64,000 nucleotides of DNA from Streptomyces sp. NBC_01288 (GCF_035982055.1 NZ_CP108427.1:2170001-2234000); one strand, 5' to 3'. Positions 17,104 through 26,164 are shown, numbered from the stretch's first letter. Notes: generated by a model not told the origin, from the letters alone. Translations and numbers: made by a program.

Positions 17104-18516
17104 TCAACTACCGCGCGTCCACTGCTGGTTGGTCGCCCCGCTGCACGTGTACGTGATGATCGCGGCGGAGTTGGCGGTGGACGCGCCCGACACGTCCAGG
17201 CACTCGCCGCTCGTCCTGGCCTTGACGAGGACGTAACTGCCGGAGGTGGTCAGGCTCCACTGCTGGGTGGTGACGCCGGTGCAGTTCTCCTGGGTCACGT
17301 TCGTCGCGTTCTCCTGGAGGCACAACGAGCTGCCCCGGCCCATGAGTTCGTAATAGCCGGTGCCGAGGTCCTTGAACCACCACTTCTGGTTGGTGCCGCT
17401 GTTGCAGGTGTACTGGCTGATCGCGATGCCCTGCCACAGCGACTGATTGGCCACGTCCGCGCACTTGCTGCTGTTGCGCGCGATGAGCGTGTTGTACGTC
17501 GCGCTCGTCCCGCTGATCGTGCCGGCGGCCGTGTCGATCGACACCTCCGGGTACCAGGACGCCATGGACATCGAGGTGGTGGTCGGGAACGTCAACGGCA
17601 GCCACACGTAACGGGAGTCGTTCACCGTGCCGCCGAAGGAGTTGCCCCAGCGGTCGCCCATGTAGAGGTACGAGGTGCCCGAAGTCCCCGTGATCGGGAG
17701 GACGTAGGCGGTCTGCGAGTTGTATGCGGTCGAGTCGCCGACGTTGGTGAACGCCGTCCACGGGCCGGTGATGCTGGTCGCGGTGGCGTACTGCTGCTGG
17801 TTGGCGCTCCAGCCGGTCGCGGCCGAAGTCAGCATGAAGTAGACGCCGTTGCGCTTGAAGAGGGCCGGCGCCTCGCGGTGTCCGCCGACCCACGGGTTGG
17901 CGACCAGGCTGTCGATGGCGGTGTAGTCGGCGGTGAGCTTGTAGATGTGCAGGTCGTAGTTCTCGTTGGCGGCGGAGACCATGTAGGCGGTGCCGTCGGT
18001 GTCGACGAACGTCGTGATGTCCCGCGACATGTTGTCGCCGAGCGGCTGGAAGCTGCCCTGGTAGGTGTAACTGCCGTCCACGGTCGAGGAGACGGCGACG
18101 GCGGCCTTGGCCTCGCTGTAGTCGACGCCGTTCTCCTTGTGCATCCACATCACGAACTGGCCGGTGGAGGCGTTGTAGATGACCTTCGGCCGCTCGATGT
18201 AGGCGGTGCCGAGTTCGGAGGCGCTGGTCTGGGTCAGGACGTGGTTGCGGAACTCCCAGTTCTTGAGGTCGGTGGAGCGGTAGGCGTCCACGTACTTGAA
18301 GGTGTTGTCGGCGTTGCGGTCCTCGCCGAACCAGTAGTAGTAGCTGCCCACTTTGATCACCCCGCCGCCGTGCGCGTGCACGGCGTTGCCCGAAGTGTCC
18401 GTGAACTGCGTGCCGTTGGTGATGGTCTGCGCCGCGGCCTGGGCCGGCCCCGCGGTCGCCAGTGCGGCGGCGAGCACGCAGCACAGGGCGACGAGGATTG
18501 CGTACACACGTCTCAT
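17104..18516 (-). CDS. Secreted GH43 (exo-beta-1,3-galactanase-like) with C-terminal CBM13
   Basis: A 470-residue exported hydrolase. A signal peptide (ILVALCCVLAAALATAGPAQA) precedes a five-bladed GH43 domain (residues 30-330; HAHGGGVIKVGSYYYWFGEDR near the start, YIERPKVIYN carrying the likely acid Glu, GGHREAPALFKRNG) and a C-terminal ricin-type beta-trefoil (residues 340-470) with QxW repeats (NQKWWF, TQQWSL, NQQWTRG). The HAHGGGV start and CBM13 partner match the GH43_24 exo-beta-1,3-galactanases that attack arabinogalactan side chains. Substrate is inferred from subfamily; an arabinan-active enzyme is the alternative. Confidence 0.82.
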   Translation of the reverse strand: MRRVYAILVALCCVLAAALATAGPAQAAAQTITNGTQFTDTSGNAVHAHGGGVIKVGSYYYWFGEDRNADNTFKYVDAYRSTDLKNWEFRNHVLTQTSASELGTAYIERPKVIYNASTGQFVMWMHKENGVDYSEAKAAVAVSSTVDGSYTYQGSFQPLGDNMSRDITTFVDTDGTAYMVSAANENYDLHIYKLTADYTAIDSLVANPWVGGHREAPALFKRNGVYFMLTSAATGWSANQQQYATATSITGPWTAFTNVGDSTAYNSQTAYVLPITGTSGTSYLYMGDRWGNSFGGTVNDSRYVWLPLTFPTTTSMSMASWYPEVSIDTAAGTISGTSATYNTLIARNSSKCADVANQSLWQGIAISQYTCNSGTNQKWWFKDLGTGYYELMGRGSSLCLQENATNVTQENCTGVTTQQWSLTTSGSYVLVKARTSGECLDVSGASTANSAAIITYTCSGATNQQWTRGS

Positions 18517-18675
18517 CTGACGCCTCTCGGAGGGGGTTCGAGATTTCGTACGGCATCTGTCATTACGAACGCCGAAAAGGTATGGGTGTGTTACGGGAAG
18601 GTCAACGGGTCGCGCGTGACAAAGATGGTCGCGAGATTTCTGTTATCGCCTCCGCCGGCCCCCGTCTCCAATGAC

Positions 18676-20763
18676 GTGCGCAGCCATACCCACAAGACCT
18701 CAGCCGCCGTAGGCGCCCTCGCGACCGTCGCCCTCCTGGTCGGCGCTTCCCCCGCCTCGGCCGCCGGCGCCCGTGACGCGACCGCCGACGTCCTCGCGAA
18801 CCGGGACGTCACGCTCACCGGCGACACGGTCGTCACCGTGCCGTCCGGGACGACGACGTACGACGGGGTGTTCCGCGGCCAGGGCACGCTGACCGTGCGC
18901 GGCGGCGGCACGCTGATCCTCACCAAGGACAGCGAGTTCACGCTCCCGGCGGCCCGGCAGCGGCAGAAGGTGACCACCCAGGGCGGCAACCACCCGTACA
19001 CGACCGTCAGCAACCCGGACCCGCCCGCGATCACGGTCGCGAGCGGCACAACTCTCCAGTACGGCACGGGTGGTGGGACCGGCCTGATCGGCCACTTCCC
19101 CTACAGCACACCCGGCTACCAGCTCAACGAGTTGAATGTCCGGGTCGACGGCACCCTGCGCCTCTCCCTGACCCGCACCTTCAACATCGGCACCATCAGC
19201 GGCTCGGGCCTGGTCACCCAGCCCCGCAACATGTGGGGCACGCTCGACCTCGCCGGAACTCACCCGTTCTCAGGGGTGATTGACAACGGAACCGGCATGG
19301 CGGTCGGCCGCCCCGAGTACCCGGTGGCGCTGCCCGACGCCCGCGCGATCCTCAACCAGGGCTCCTGGATCATCGACACCCCGCTCTACCAGACGATCAC
19401 CCTGCGCCAGAACTTCTACCAGCGCGAGTACGGCAGCGACGTCAACGTCCACTCCCGACCGGGCAGCAAGGTCGTCCTCACGGGCCAGTACAGCTACAGC
19501 GACCAGGGCGGCGACACAAACCCGTCGCTCAGCGACCCGAGCCTCAACCGGCGTGCGATCCCCCACCAGTTGAACAAACGCGGCACCAACATCGAGGGCG
19601 CGAACGTCCAGTGGGGCGACGGCACCACCCACCAGATCTTCATGCCGGGCACCAAGGACACCGTGTACATCAACCTCCATGCGGCGAGCGGGGTCCGGTC
19701 CAGGCTGACCTTCGACTACGACGGTCCGGTCACCCTGGGTGCCCCGATCGGCGGCGGCAAGTACCACGACACCCTGGCCGCGCCCGGCGCCGGGGACATC
19801 GTCATCGCGGGGACGCGCGGGAACGACGTGACCTTCGCGGCACCGCAGTACTACGACGGTTCCACGACCGTGGAGAAGGGTGCGGTGCTGCGACTGGGGT
19901 CCGGGAAGCCGGGCGGCGACGGCGGGCTGCTGACCGGCACGGAGGGGCGGCGGATCGTCGACGACGGGACCCTTGTCCTGCAAAACGTGTCACTTTCCTC
20001 GAAACTGTCACACTTTGGCGGGAAGGGGTCCCTGGTCCAGTCCGGCGCCGCGACGACGACGCTGACGGGCGCGGCGGTGACGTACACGGGGACGACGACG
20101 GTCTCCAAGGGCACGCTGGCACTCAGGTCGGGGGCAACTCTGGCCCGCAGCAAGGCGATTCGGCTCACGTCGGCGGGTGCACGGCTGGACGCGGGCACGG
20201 CGGGCCTGCGTGTGTCGACGGAACTAACCGGTGTGGGCACGGTGAAGGGTTCGGTGACGAACGACAGCCTGGTGACCACCGGCCTGACCGTGACCGGAAA
20301 CTACACGCAGAGCACGAAGGGCGAACTGGTCCTGCGCGACAAGCCGTTGAAGGTGGGAGGCGATGTCAGCCTCGCGGGCGACCTGGACCTCTCGGCCGCC
20401 GGGACGCACCCCGCGCGGACCGTCACGATCCTCGACCACACGGGTAAGGGCTCAACGACGGGCACCTTCAAGGGACTTCGCGAGGGCGCCAAGCTGAAGC
20501 TCGCCGACACGACGTACCGCATCAGTTACCGGGCCGGCGACGGCAACGACGTCGTCCTGACCGCCGTCACCACGAGCAGCCCCTCCCCCAGCACCCACCC
20601 CACGTCCTCGCCGGGAACGACGCTCGCCGAGGCCCGCACAACGAACACCGCCCGCAGCGACGGCTTCGGCTGGTGGCCGTACGCACTCGGACTCGGCCTG
20701 CTGGGCGGCCTGTTGGTCCCGGCGACCAAGCGCACCCGGGGCGGCGGGAAGCACGCGGCGTAG
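18676..20763 (+). CDS. Cell-surface protein with autotransporter-type (PATR) beta repeats and C-terminal anchor
   Basis: About 695 residues. A signal peptide (AAVGALATVALLVGASPASA) leads into a long beta-helix-like region. Residues about 370-410 (TFAAPQYYDGSTTVEKGAVLRLGSG) and 450-485 (SLVQSGAATTTLTG, then YTGTTTVSKGTLAL) match the passenger-associated PATR repeat of Gram-negative autotransporters. Then come a Ser/Pro/Thr linker (SSPSPSTHPTSSPG) and a hydrophobic helix with a basic tail (WWPYALGLGLLGGLLVP..KRTRGGGKH), i.e. a sortase-like or membrane anchor without an LPXTG that I can see. Start uncertain: GTG 18676 gives a clean signal peptide, ATG 18625 adds 17 residues. It may bind or process pectin; no catalytic motif is evident. 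Confidence 0.65.
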   Translation: MRSHTHKTSAAVGALATVALLVGASPASAAGARDATADVLANRDVTLTGDTVVTVPSGTTTYDGVFRGQGTLTVRGGGTLILTKDSEFTLPAARQRQKVTTQGGNHPYTTVSNPDPPAITVASGTTLQYGTGGGTGLIGHFPYSTPGYQLNELNVRVDGTLRLSLTRTFNIGTISGSGLVTQPRNMWGTLDLAGTHPFSGVIDNGTGMAVGRPEYPVALPDARAILNQGSWIIDTPLYQTITLRQNFYQREYGSDVNVHSRPGSKVVLTGQYSYSDQGGDTNPSLSDPSLNRRAIPHQLNKRGTNIEGANVQWGDGTTHQIFMPGTKDTVYINLHAASGVRSRLTFDYDGPVTLGAPIGGGKYHDTLAAPGAGDIVIAGTRGNDVTFAAPQYYDGSTTVEKGAVLRLGSGKPGGDGGLLTGTEGRRIVDDGTLVLQNVSLSSKLSHFGGKGSLVQSGAATTTLTGAAVTYTGTTTVSKGTLALRSGATLARSKAIRLTSAGARLDAGTAGLRVSTELTGVGTVKGSVTNDSLVTTGLTVTGNYTQSTKGELVLRDKPLKVGGDVSLAGDLDLSAAGTHPARTVTILDHTGKGSTTGTFKGLREGAKLKLADTTYRISYRAGDGNDVVLTAVTTSSPSPSTHPTSSPGTTLAEARTTNTARSDGFGWWPYALGLGLLGGLLVPATKRTRGGGKHAA

Positions 20764-20786
20764 GACTGAGCAGGGGCGGCCCGGCA

Positions 20787-20837
20787 GCGCCCCAAAGGGG
20801 CGCGGGGAACTGCGCGCCCAGCCACAACGGCGCCGCA
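20787..20837. repeat. Streptomyces intergenic palindromic repeat, copy 1
   Basis: Hairpin GCGCCCC-AAA-GGGGCGC followed by GGGGAACTGCGCGCCCAGCCACAACGGC-type sequence. The same element, inverted, occurs at 44126-44176. The hairpin could also terminate the preceding surface-protein gene. Confidence 0.65.
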
Positions 20838-20867
20838 GCGAACGACGCCCCATCGCGGCACAACCAG

Positions 20868-20899
20868 CGGAGGCGCCTAGCGGCCGCTAGGCGCCTCCG
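20868..20899. terminator. Perfect 32-bp palindrome overlapping the phosphotransferase stop codon
   Basis: CGGAGGCGCCTAGCGG (20868-20883) is followed directly by its exact reverse complement (20884-20899). The phosphotransferase TAG at 20877-20879 lies inside one arm. It can fold as a loopless cruciform/hairpin on either strand and probably acts as a bidirectional terminator for the convergent genes. Confidence 0.6.
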
Positions 20900-21989
20900 G
20901 GAACCCCAACTGCGGAGCCAGCACACGCGCCTCGGCGGCCCACCCCGCGAGGAAGGCGAGAGTCAACCCCCGCTCCCGGTAGCGGAGTTCGGCGGAGACG
21001 CCGCGCTCACCGCCGTAGTCCACCTGCTTCTCGCTCGCGCGGGCGAGCATCGCGGCAGTGAGCCAGTCGTACTTCACGACGGACGCGCACACCCCGAGGC
21101 GCACGAGCCGTTCGTCGACCTGGTTGCCGGACTCCCGGAGGCCGTGCAGATACGCGTCGTAGACACGCGCCGCGTAGCCGGGCAGGCGGGCGGCCGGGAC
21201 GGACAGGTCGAAGACGGAGTCGGGGAGGTAGTTGCCGAGGTCCTCGCCGAGGGCGCCGTCGCCGGCGAAGGCCCAGTCGAACAGGACGCTGCCCGGGCCC
21301 TGCGAACGGACGTTGGCGGGCCACTGGTCGAGATGACTGAAGGCACGCGGCAGGGCCTCCATGACGTCCAGGAACCACTCGCGGTCGTGGTGCAGCCGGA
21401 CCATGTCGTGGCGCAGTCCGGCGGGGAAGTGGTCGCGGACCAGGGGCTGTTGCCAGGCCGCGTCGTCGTCGAGGAGTTCCGCGCCGAGCGTGTTGCTGCC
21501 CACGTACTGGCGCAGGAAGCGGTGCGAGAACCAGGGTTGGTCGGGGACGGATACGGCTCCTTGCGCGGCGCCGAGACGGCGGGCGTGTTCGATGTGTCGG
21601 GTCAGGGGCCAGGTGGTGCCCGGCCTGCCCCGGACGTGCTCCAGCCACAACGCGACGTCCCCGTCGGCCCGTTCGACCCGGGCGAGCAGCCGGGGCGCGC
21701 GGATGCCGTACGGCTGCCAGCTCTGCGCGAGCCCGGAGTCGTAGACCTGCGCCTCGCGCAGCCAGTAGTTCCAGTGGCGGGGGTCGCCGGAGGCGGCCCA
21801 GCGGCCGGTGGCGTCCTTGCTGCGGGTGAGGACCTTGAGGACGGCCGTGCGGTCGCCCGCCGTGATGACCCAGACGCCCGCGGTGACGCCGTTCTTGGCG
21901 TTGTGGGTGAGCGTGGCCGCGCCGACCGATCCGGCGGAGTGACCCAGGACGTCGCGCGCTTCGGCCCCCGTGGCCACGATGTCGAGCAT
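20877..21989 (-). CDS. Aminoglycoside phosphotransferase-like kinase family protein
   Basis: A 370-residue protein of the APH/choline-kinase fold. The N-terminal lobe contains the ATP-contacting strand GVWVITAGDRTAVLKVLTRSK; the C-terminal lobe has the catalytic loop FSHLDQWPANV (H-x-D...N) and metal-binding DWAFAGDGALGEDLGN. The ATG at 21989 (MLDIVATG) is chosen because upstream in-frame sequence has no start supported by a ribosome site. The physiological acceptor is unknown; many Streptomyces members act on small metabolites rather than antibiotics. Its last codons form part of a 32-bp perfect palindrome. Confidence 0.75.
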   Translation of the reverse strand: MLDIVATGAEARDVLGHSAGSVGAATLTHNAKNGVTAGVWVITAGDRTAVLKVLTRSKDATGRWAASGDPRHWNYWLREAQVYDSGLAQSWQPYGIRAPRLLARVERADGDVALWLEHVRGRPGTTWPLTRHIEHARRLGAAQGAVSVPDQPWFSHRFLRQYVGSNTLGAELLDDDAAWQQPLVRDHFPAGLRHDMVRLHHDREWFLDVMEALPRAFSHLDQWPANVRSQGPGSVLFDWAFAGDGALGEDLGNYLPDSVFDLSVPAARLPGYAARVYDAYLHGLRESGNQVDERLVRLGVCASVVKYDWLTAAMLARASEKQVDYGGERGVSAELRYRERGLTLAFLAGWAAEARVLAPQLGFPEAPSGR

Positions 21990-22100
21990 GCGGGCAAGGC
22001 CAGCTCCCCTCAGAAACCCCCAGGTGTCCACATTCCAGGCATACCGTTCGCCAGCTGGACGTGGCCCCGGCTCCGCGGCCGTATCGACTAGCGTCGAGAC

Positions 22101-23024
22101 ATGACCAGCGACACCGCTCCCCTCCTCGCCGACGCCCTCGCCGCCGGGACGCTCGTCCTCGACGGCGGGCTGTCCAACCAGCTCGGGGCGGCCGGGCACG
22201 ACCTGAGCGACGAGCTGTGGTCGGCGCGGCTGCTCGCGGACGGGCCCGAGGCGATCGCCGAGGCGCACCTCGCGTACTACGAGGCGGGCGCCGACGTGGC
22301 GATCACCTCCAGCTACCAGGCCACCTTCGAGGGCTTCGCGAAGCAGGGGATCAAGCACGACCGGGCGGCCGAACTCATCGCCGCGAGCGTGGAGTTGGCC
22401 GTCGACGCGGCGGTGGACGCGGGCCGGCGGGGCATCGCGCGGCCGCTCTACGTGGCGGCCTCGGTCGGTCCGTACGGCGCGATGCTCGCGGACGGCTCGG
22501 AGTACCGGGGCCGGTACGGGCTGAGCGTGGCCGAGTTGGAGGCCTTCCACCGGCCACGCCTGGAGGTGCTGGATCTCGTCGGGCCGGATGTGCTGGCCTT
22601 CGAGACGATCCCGGACTCCGACGAGGCCGAGGCGCTGCTGCGAGCGGTGCGCGGACTGCGGACGCCCGCCTGGCTGTCGTACTCGATCGCCGGTGACCGC
22701 ACCCGTGCCGGGCAGCCGTTGGAGGAGGCGTTCGCCCTGGCCGCCGACGCCGACGAGATCATCGCGGTCGGCGTCAACTGCTGTGCGCCCGAGGACGTCG
22801 AGGGCGCGGTCGGGATCGCGGCCCGCGTGACCGGGAAACCGGTCGTCGTCTACCCCAACAGCGGCGAGACCTGGGACGCCGACGCCCGTGCGTGGACGGG
22901 CCGTTCCACCTTCACCGCCGAACAGGTCGAGGGCTGGCGGGCGTCCGGCGCACGGCTGATCGGGGGGTGCTGCCGGGTGGGGCCCGAGGCGATCACGTCC
23001 ATCAGGCGGACGCTCACGCCGTGA
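22101..23024 (+). CDS. mmuM: Homocysteine S-methyltransferase
   Basis: A 307-residue protein of the zinc-dependent homocysteine methyltransferase family (MmuM), which makes methionine from homocysteine using S-methylmethionine or SAM. Landmarks: LVLDGGLSNQLGAAGHDL at the N-terminus, TSSYQATFEGF, FETIPDSDEAEALL, and the zinc-binding cysteines in VGVNCCAPE and IGGCCRVGP. Length is normal for the family. No ribosome site is visible; TAGCGT at 22089-22094 stands six bases before the ATG, so the mRNA may be leaderless. It overlaps the convergent LacI gene by 11 bp. Confidence 0.9.
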   Translation: MTSDTAPLLADALAAGTLVLDGGLSNQLGAAGHDLSDELWSARLLADGPEAIAEAHLAYYEAGADVAITSSYQATFEGFAKQGIKHDRAAELIAASVELAVDAAVDAGRRGIARPLYVAASVGPYGAMLADGSEYRGRYGLSVAELEAFHRPRLEVLDLVGPDVLAFETIPDSDEAEALLRAVRGLRTPAWLSYSIAGDRTRAGQPLEEAFALAADADEIIAVGVNCCAPEDVEGAVGIAARVTGKPVVVYPNSGETWDADARAWTGRSTFTAEQVEGWRASGARLIGGCCRVGPEAITSIRRTLTP

Positions 23025-24069
23025 CCGCCGCGATCGAGTCCCGCACCACCACATGCGTGCCCAGCAGCAGGTGCTCGTCCGGGGACTCCGCCGTGCGGCC
23101 CAGGGCGGTGCGTACGGCGAGACGGCCCAGCTCCTCGTAGGGGACGTGGACCGTGGTCAGGGCCGGGTACAGGTCGCGGGCGAAGGGAATGTCGTCGTAA
23201 CCGGCCAGCGAAACATCGCCGGGGACGTCCAGACCCGCCTCGTGCAGCGCGGTGAGCGCGCCAGCGGCGACCATGTCGGTGGCGGCGACCACGGCCGTGA
23301 ACTCCAGTTGCCGGCTGAGGGCGAGGCGCATCAGGCGGTGGCCCGAGTCGCGGGTGAAGTCGCCGTGGAGGAGGAGTTCCGGGTCCGGGTCGAGGCCCCG
23401 GGCGCGGTGCGCGGCGAGGTAACCGCGTTCGCGGCCCTGCGCGGTCGCGTGGTCCGGCTTGCCGCCGAGGAACAGGACGCGCTGGTGGCCCTGGGCCAGG
23501 ACGTGCGCGACGAGGGCGTACGCGCCGCCCTCGTTGTCGTACTCGATGACCGTGACCGGTGCCCCCGGGCCGAGCGGCGGCCGGCCGCAGAGCACGAGCC
23601 GTGATCCCGCCGCCGCGAGCGAGTCGGCGATACGGCGGGTGCGCTCGCGGTACTCGGGAGTGTCGGCGGTGCCGCCGACGAGGATCACGGCGGCGGTGCG
23701 CTGGGCGCGCATGGTCTCGATGAAGTCCAGTTCGCGCTGGACGTCGCCCTCGGTGCTGCACACCAGGCAGAGGTGGCCGAGCCGGGTCGCCTCGCGCTCC
23801 ACGCCGTGTGCCATCAGGGCGAACGACGGTCCCGTGATGTCCTCCAGGACGAACGCGAGGGTCGGCGTCCCGACCCCTGCCACGGCCTTGGCGCGGGCGT
23901 CGGCGACGTAGTCCAGGTCGCGCACCGCCCGCAGCACGCGCGTGCGGGTCGCCGTGCTCACCGGGTAGTCGCCGCCGAGCACCCGCGACACCGTGGACGC
24001 GGACACCCCGGCGCGGGCCGCCACGTCCCGGATGGTGCTCCCGCTCGCGTCCTGGCTCTTCCTGGTCAT
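23014..24069 (-). CDS. LacI-family transcriptional regulator (LacI-1)
   Basis: A 351-residue regulator. The helix-turn-helix and hinge helix (TIRDVAARAGVSASTVSRVL, VRDLDYVADARAKAVAG) are followed by a periplasmic-binding-protein effector domain (VIEYDNEGGAYALVAHVL, AATDMVAAGALTAL, GYDDIPFARDL, LTTVHVPYEELGR). It is clearly paralogous to the LacI protein at 27299. The ATG at 24069 is set by the conserved N-terminus; the longer frame reads non-protein-like. Two ACCGGT-core operators lie upstream at 24132-24147 and 24241-24253, implying autoregulation and control of neighbouring sugar genes. Confidence 0.9.
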   Translation of the reverse strand: MTRKSQDASGSTIRDVAARAGVSASTVSRVLGGDYPVSTATRTRVLRAVRDLDYVADARAKAVAGVGTPTLAFVLEDITGPSFALMAHGVEREATRLGHLCLVCSTEGDVQRELDFIETMRAQRTAAVILVGGTADTPEYRERTRRIADSLAAAGSRLVLCGRPPLGPGAPVTVIEYDNEGGAYALVAHVLAQGHQRVLFLGGKPDHATAQGRERGYLAAHRARGLDPDPELLLHGDFTRDSGHRLMRLALSRQLEFTAVVAATDMVAAGALTALHEAGLDVPGDVSLAGYDDIPFARDLYPALTTVHVPYEELGRLAVRTALGRTAESPDEHLLLGTHVVVRDSIAAVTA

Positions 24070-24131
24070 GTACCGCCTCGCCCCTCCCCCGGCCCGCCGC
24101 GTACCCCCTCGGGGCCTGTGGCAACACTCCG

Positions 24132-24147
24132 GCAACCGGTTCCCTGC
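24132..24147. promoter_or_regulatory. LacI-type operator GCAACCGGTTCC, proximal to LacI-1
   Basis: Pseudo-palindrome with core ACCGGT, about 65 bp upstream of the LacI-1 start. It shares its consensus (G-C/T-AACCGGTT-T-CC) with sites at 24241, 28452 and 28562. Confidence 0.6.
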
Positions 24148-24240
24148 GCGGAGAGTAGCAGCGGGCGAGGGGCTGGAGGAGAGGTGTGCGTCGGCCAATT
24201 CACCTACGTCAGCACGGCAGTTGTCGGTGACCGGCGTTGG

Positions 24241-24253
24241 GCAACCGGTTTCC
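24241..24253. promoter_or_regulatory. LacI-type operator GCAACCGGTTTCC, distal to LacI-1
   Basis: The core centre is 109 bp from the proximal site at 24132. It lies between the LacI-1 promoter and the stop codon of the upstream carboxylesterase gene. Confidence 0.6.
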
Positions 24254-24270
24254 ACGCCGTACGCCCACCC

Positions 24271-25884
24271 TCACGACGACCGCCGCACATCCCCCGTCCG
24301 CCGCAACCGCCGTACGACCGACCGCAGTTCGGTGGCGTTCCGCACGGGCGGCGCGCCCTCGGCCGGAACCGCCGCTTCCTTCGCCTTCGTCACGGCGTCG
24401 GCCGCCCACAGGGCGAACTCGGGGTCGCGCGGCCCGTGCGCTACGTAGGGATCGCCCTCTCCGAAGATGCGGACCGGGTGCGTGTCGTCCCAGGGCTGCC
24501 ACCCGGGGTCGCCGTCCACGGCGAACCGCACCCAGGCCCCGTGCATGGCGTCGGCGAGTGCCTGGGGCGCGCCCTGACCTGCGAGTTTGGCGGACTCGGG
24601 GATCTCACCGGTGTCGAAGACGAAGCCGAGTTCGAGGGCGTGGCAGGAGCCGAGGTCGGGGCGGTTGGAGGGCCAGGCGAACTCGTAGACGTGGGAGGTG
24701 CCGGGGCGGGCGTCGGCGAGGCGGTGGAGCGGGTAGCGGAGGAGGTGGTCGGTGACGAGCTGGCCGACGGTCTCGGCGGTGCCGGCGCCGGGGTGCAGGG
24801 CGCGGTAGCCGCGCGGGACCTCGACGCCGCAGTGGCAGCGGGCCATCGCACCGGCCAGGGCGACCGCGCCGAGCCGGTCGACGCGCTCGTGCAGCCCGCC
24901 GGGGACCAGCCACAGCCGGTACTCGTCGCGGGTCCAGCCCAGCATCAGGTCGACGCCCCGGCCCACCTCGCCGGCACCGCCTTCGATGAGAGCCTCCAGC
25001 GGGTCGCGGGGCACGAGGTCGCCGTCGATGACGATCCCGAACGTGGGGCCGCCGAGCACCGGGCTGCTGAGTCTGCCCACGTCGGCCTGGGTGCGGAGGA
25101 GGAGTTCGCGGTCCACGGCGGCGAAGGCCTCGGCGGTGGCGGGGATCTTCAGCCGGGTCGCCATCCGGCGCACCATCCGCCGCACCTTGTCGCGGTCGAA
25201 GGCCTCCGGGGGCCCGCTCTGGAGGATGGCCCGGCGCACCAGCCCCTGGGCCTGCGGGGCGGCGATCAGGGCGCCGATGCTGATCGCGCCGGCGGACTGC
25301 CCGAAGAGGGTGATCCGGTCGGGGTCGCCGCCGAACGCCGCGATGGACTCGTGCACCCAGCGCAGCGCGGCGAGCTGGTCGCGCAGGCCGGGGTTGGCGG
25401 GGGCGTCCGGGAAGAGGCCGTAACCCTCCACGCCCAGGCGGTAGTTGAGCGAGACGAACACGACTCCGTCGCGGGCGAAGGCGTGTCCGTCGTAGACGGG
25501 GACGGCCGACGAGCCCCGGGTGAGCGCGCCGCCGTGCAGCCAGACCATCACCGGCAGCCGGGCGCCCGGGCCGGGTTCCGGGGTCCACACGTTGAGGTTG
25601 AGACAGTCGTCGCCGGGCACGACGGGGTCGGAGAGCAGTTTGGCGAAGGCTTCGGAGTACGGCGGTTTCGGCGCGGTCGGGCCGAAGGCGAGCGCGTCGC
25701 GCACTCCGGTCCAGGGCTCGGGCGGGACGGGCGGGCGGAACCGCCGGGGGCCGATGGGAGGGGCCGCGTAGGGGATGCCCCGGAAGACCGCGATCCCGTT
25801 CTCGTACCGGCCGCGCACCGACCCGTAGGGGGTGCCCACCACGGGGTCCGTCCGCTCCGCCGTCTGCGTCGTCGTCGCCGTCAT
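24271..25884 (-). CDS. Type-B carboxylesterase/lipase family protein
   Basis: A 537-residue alpha/beta hydrolase of the carboxylesterase type B family. Landmarks: VRGRYENGIAVFRGIPYAAPP near the N-terminus, EDCLNLN-like DDCLNLNVWTP, oxyanion hole WLHGGALTRG, nucleophile elbow TLFGQSAGA, and a C-terminal His region. No signal peptide is seen, so it is probably cytoplasmic. It lies upstream of the LacI-1 gene on the same strand with 201 bp between them. In this neighbourhood it may remove acetyl or feruloyl esters from imported oligosaccharides, but that is inference. Confidence 0.88.
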   Translation of the reverse strand: MTATTTQTAERTDPVVGTPYGSVRGRYENGIAVFRGIPYAAPPIGPRRFRPPVPPEPWTGVRDALAFGPTAPKPPYSEAFAKLLSDPVVPGDDCLNLNVWTPEPGPGARLPVMVWLHGGALTRGSSAVPVYDGHAFARDGVVFVSLNYRLGVEGYGLFPDAPANPGLRDQLAALRWVHESIAAFGGDPDRITLFGQSAGAISIGALIAAPQAQGLVRRAILQSGPPEAFDRDKVRRMVRRMATRLKIPATAEAFAAVDRELLLRTQADVGRLSSPVLGGPTFGIVIDGDLVPRDPLEALIEGGAGEVGRGVDLMLGWTRDEYRLWLVPGGLHERVDRLGAVALAGAMARCHCGVEVPRGYRALHPGAGTAETVGQLVTDHLLRYPLHRLADARPGTSHVYEFAWPSNRPDLGSCHALELGFVFDTGEIPESAKLAGQGAPQALADAMHGAWVRFAVDGDPGWQPWDDTHPVRIFGEGDPYVAHGPRDPEFALWAADAVTKAKEAAVPAEGAPPVRNATELRSVVRRLRRTGDVRRSS

Positions 25885-26124
25885 CTGCCCACCAGCTCCT
25901 CACCACGCTCGTGAACCGTGCTGCTGATCAGAGCATCACACCGAGCCCGGCTATTCCGGCGGACGAGCGCGGCTGGACGGGTCATGACGGGTCACCCGGG
26001 CGCGGACTGCGTCTCTTCAAGGTCTCTCGGGACTCTTCGGGCCGGGCGGCTGTCGAAATATTTCCGCGCCCTGGGTCCCTCCTCACCGATTGACCCCCGC
26101 TCCACGGCAGATCTACGGTAGAAG

Positions 26125-26146
26125 ACGTTTTCAGAAAACGTTTCCT
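26125..26146. promoter_or_regulatory. Palindromic operator ACGTTTT-CAG-AAAACGT with overlapping AAACGTTTCC
   Basis: Perfect 7-bp arms, 20 bp upstream of the GGAGGG of the hydroxyacid dehydrogenase gene. An overlapping GAAAACGTTTCC looks like a second LacI-family half-operator. The core (ACGT) differs from the CCGG core of the LacI-1/2 sites, suggesting either a different regulator or an altered specificity. Confidence 0.55.
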
Positions 26147-26164
26147 ACTCCGTACTGGAGGGTC

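Noticed and set aside
14198..17107. 969-codon minus-strand open frame
   Set aside because: Antisense to the PL4 lyase and pectinesterase, which have signal peptides and catalytic motifs; composition is typical of a shadow frame.
16840..18675. N-terminal extension of the surface-protein frame
   Set aside because: It overlaps the pectinesterase and GH43 genes, has no protein-like features and no start supported before the signal peptide at about 18676.
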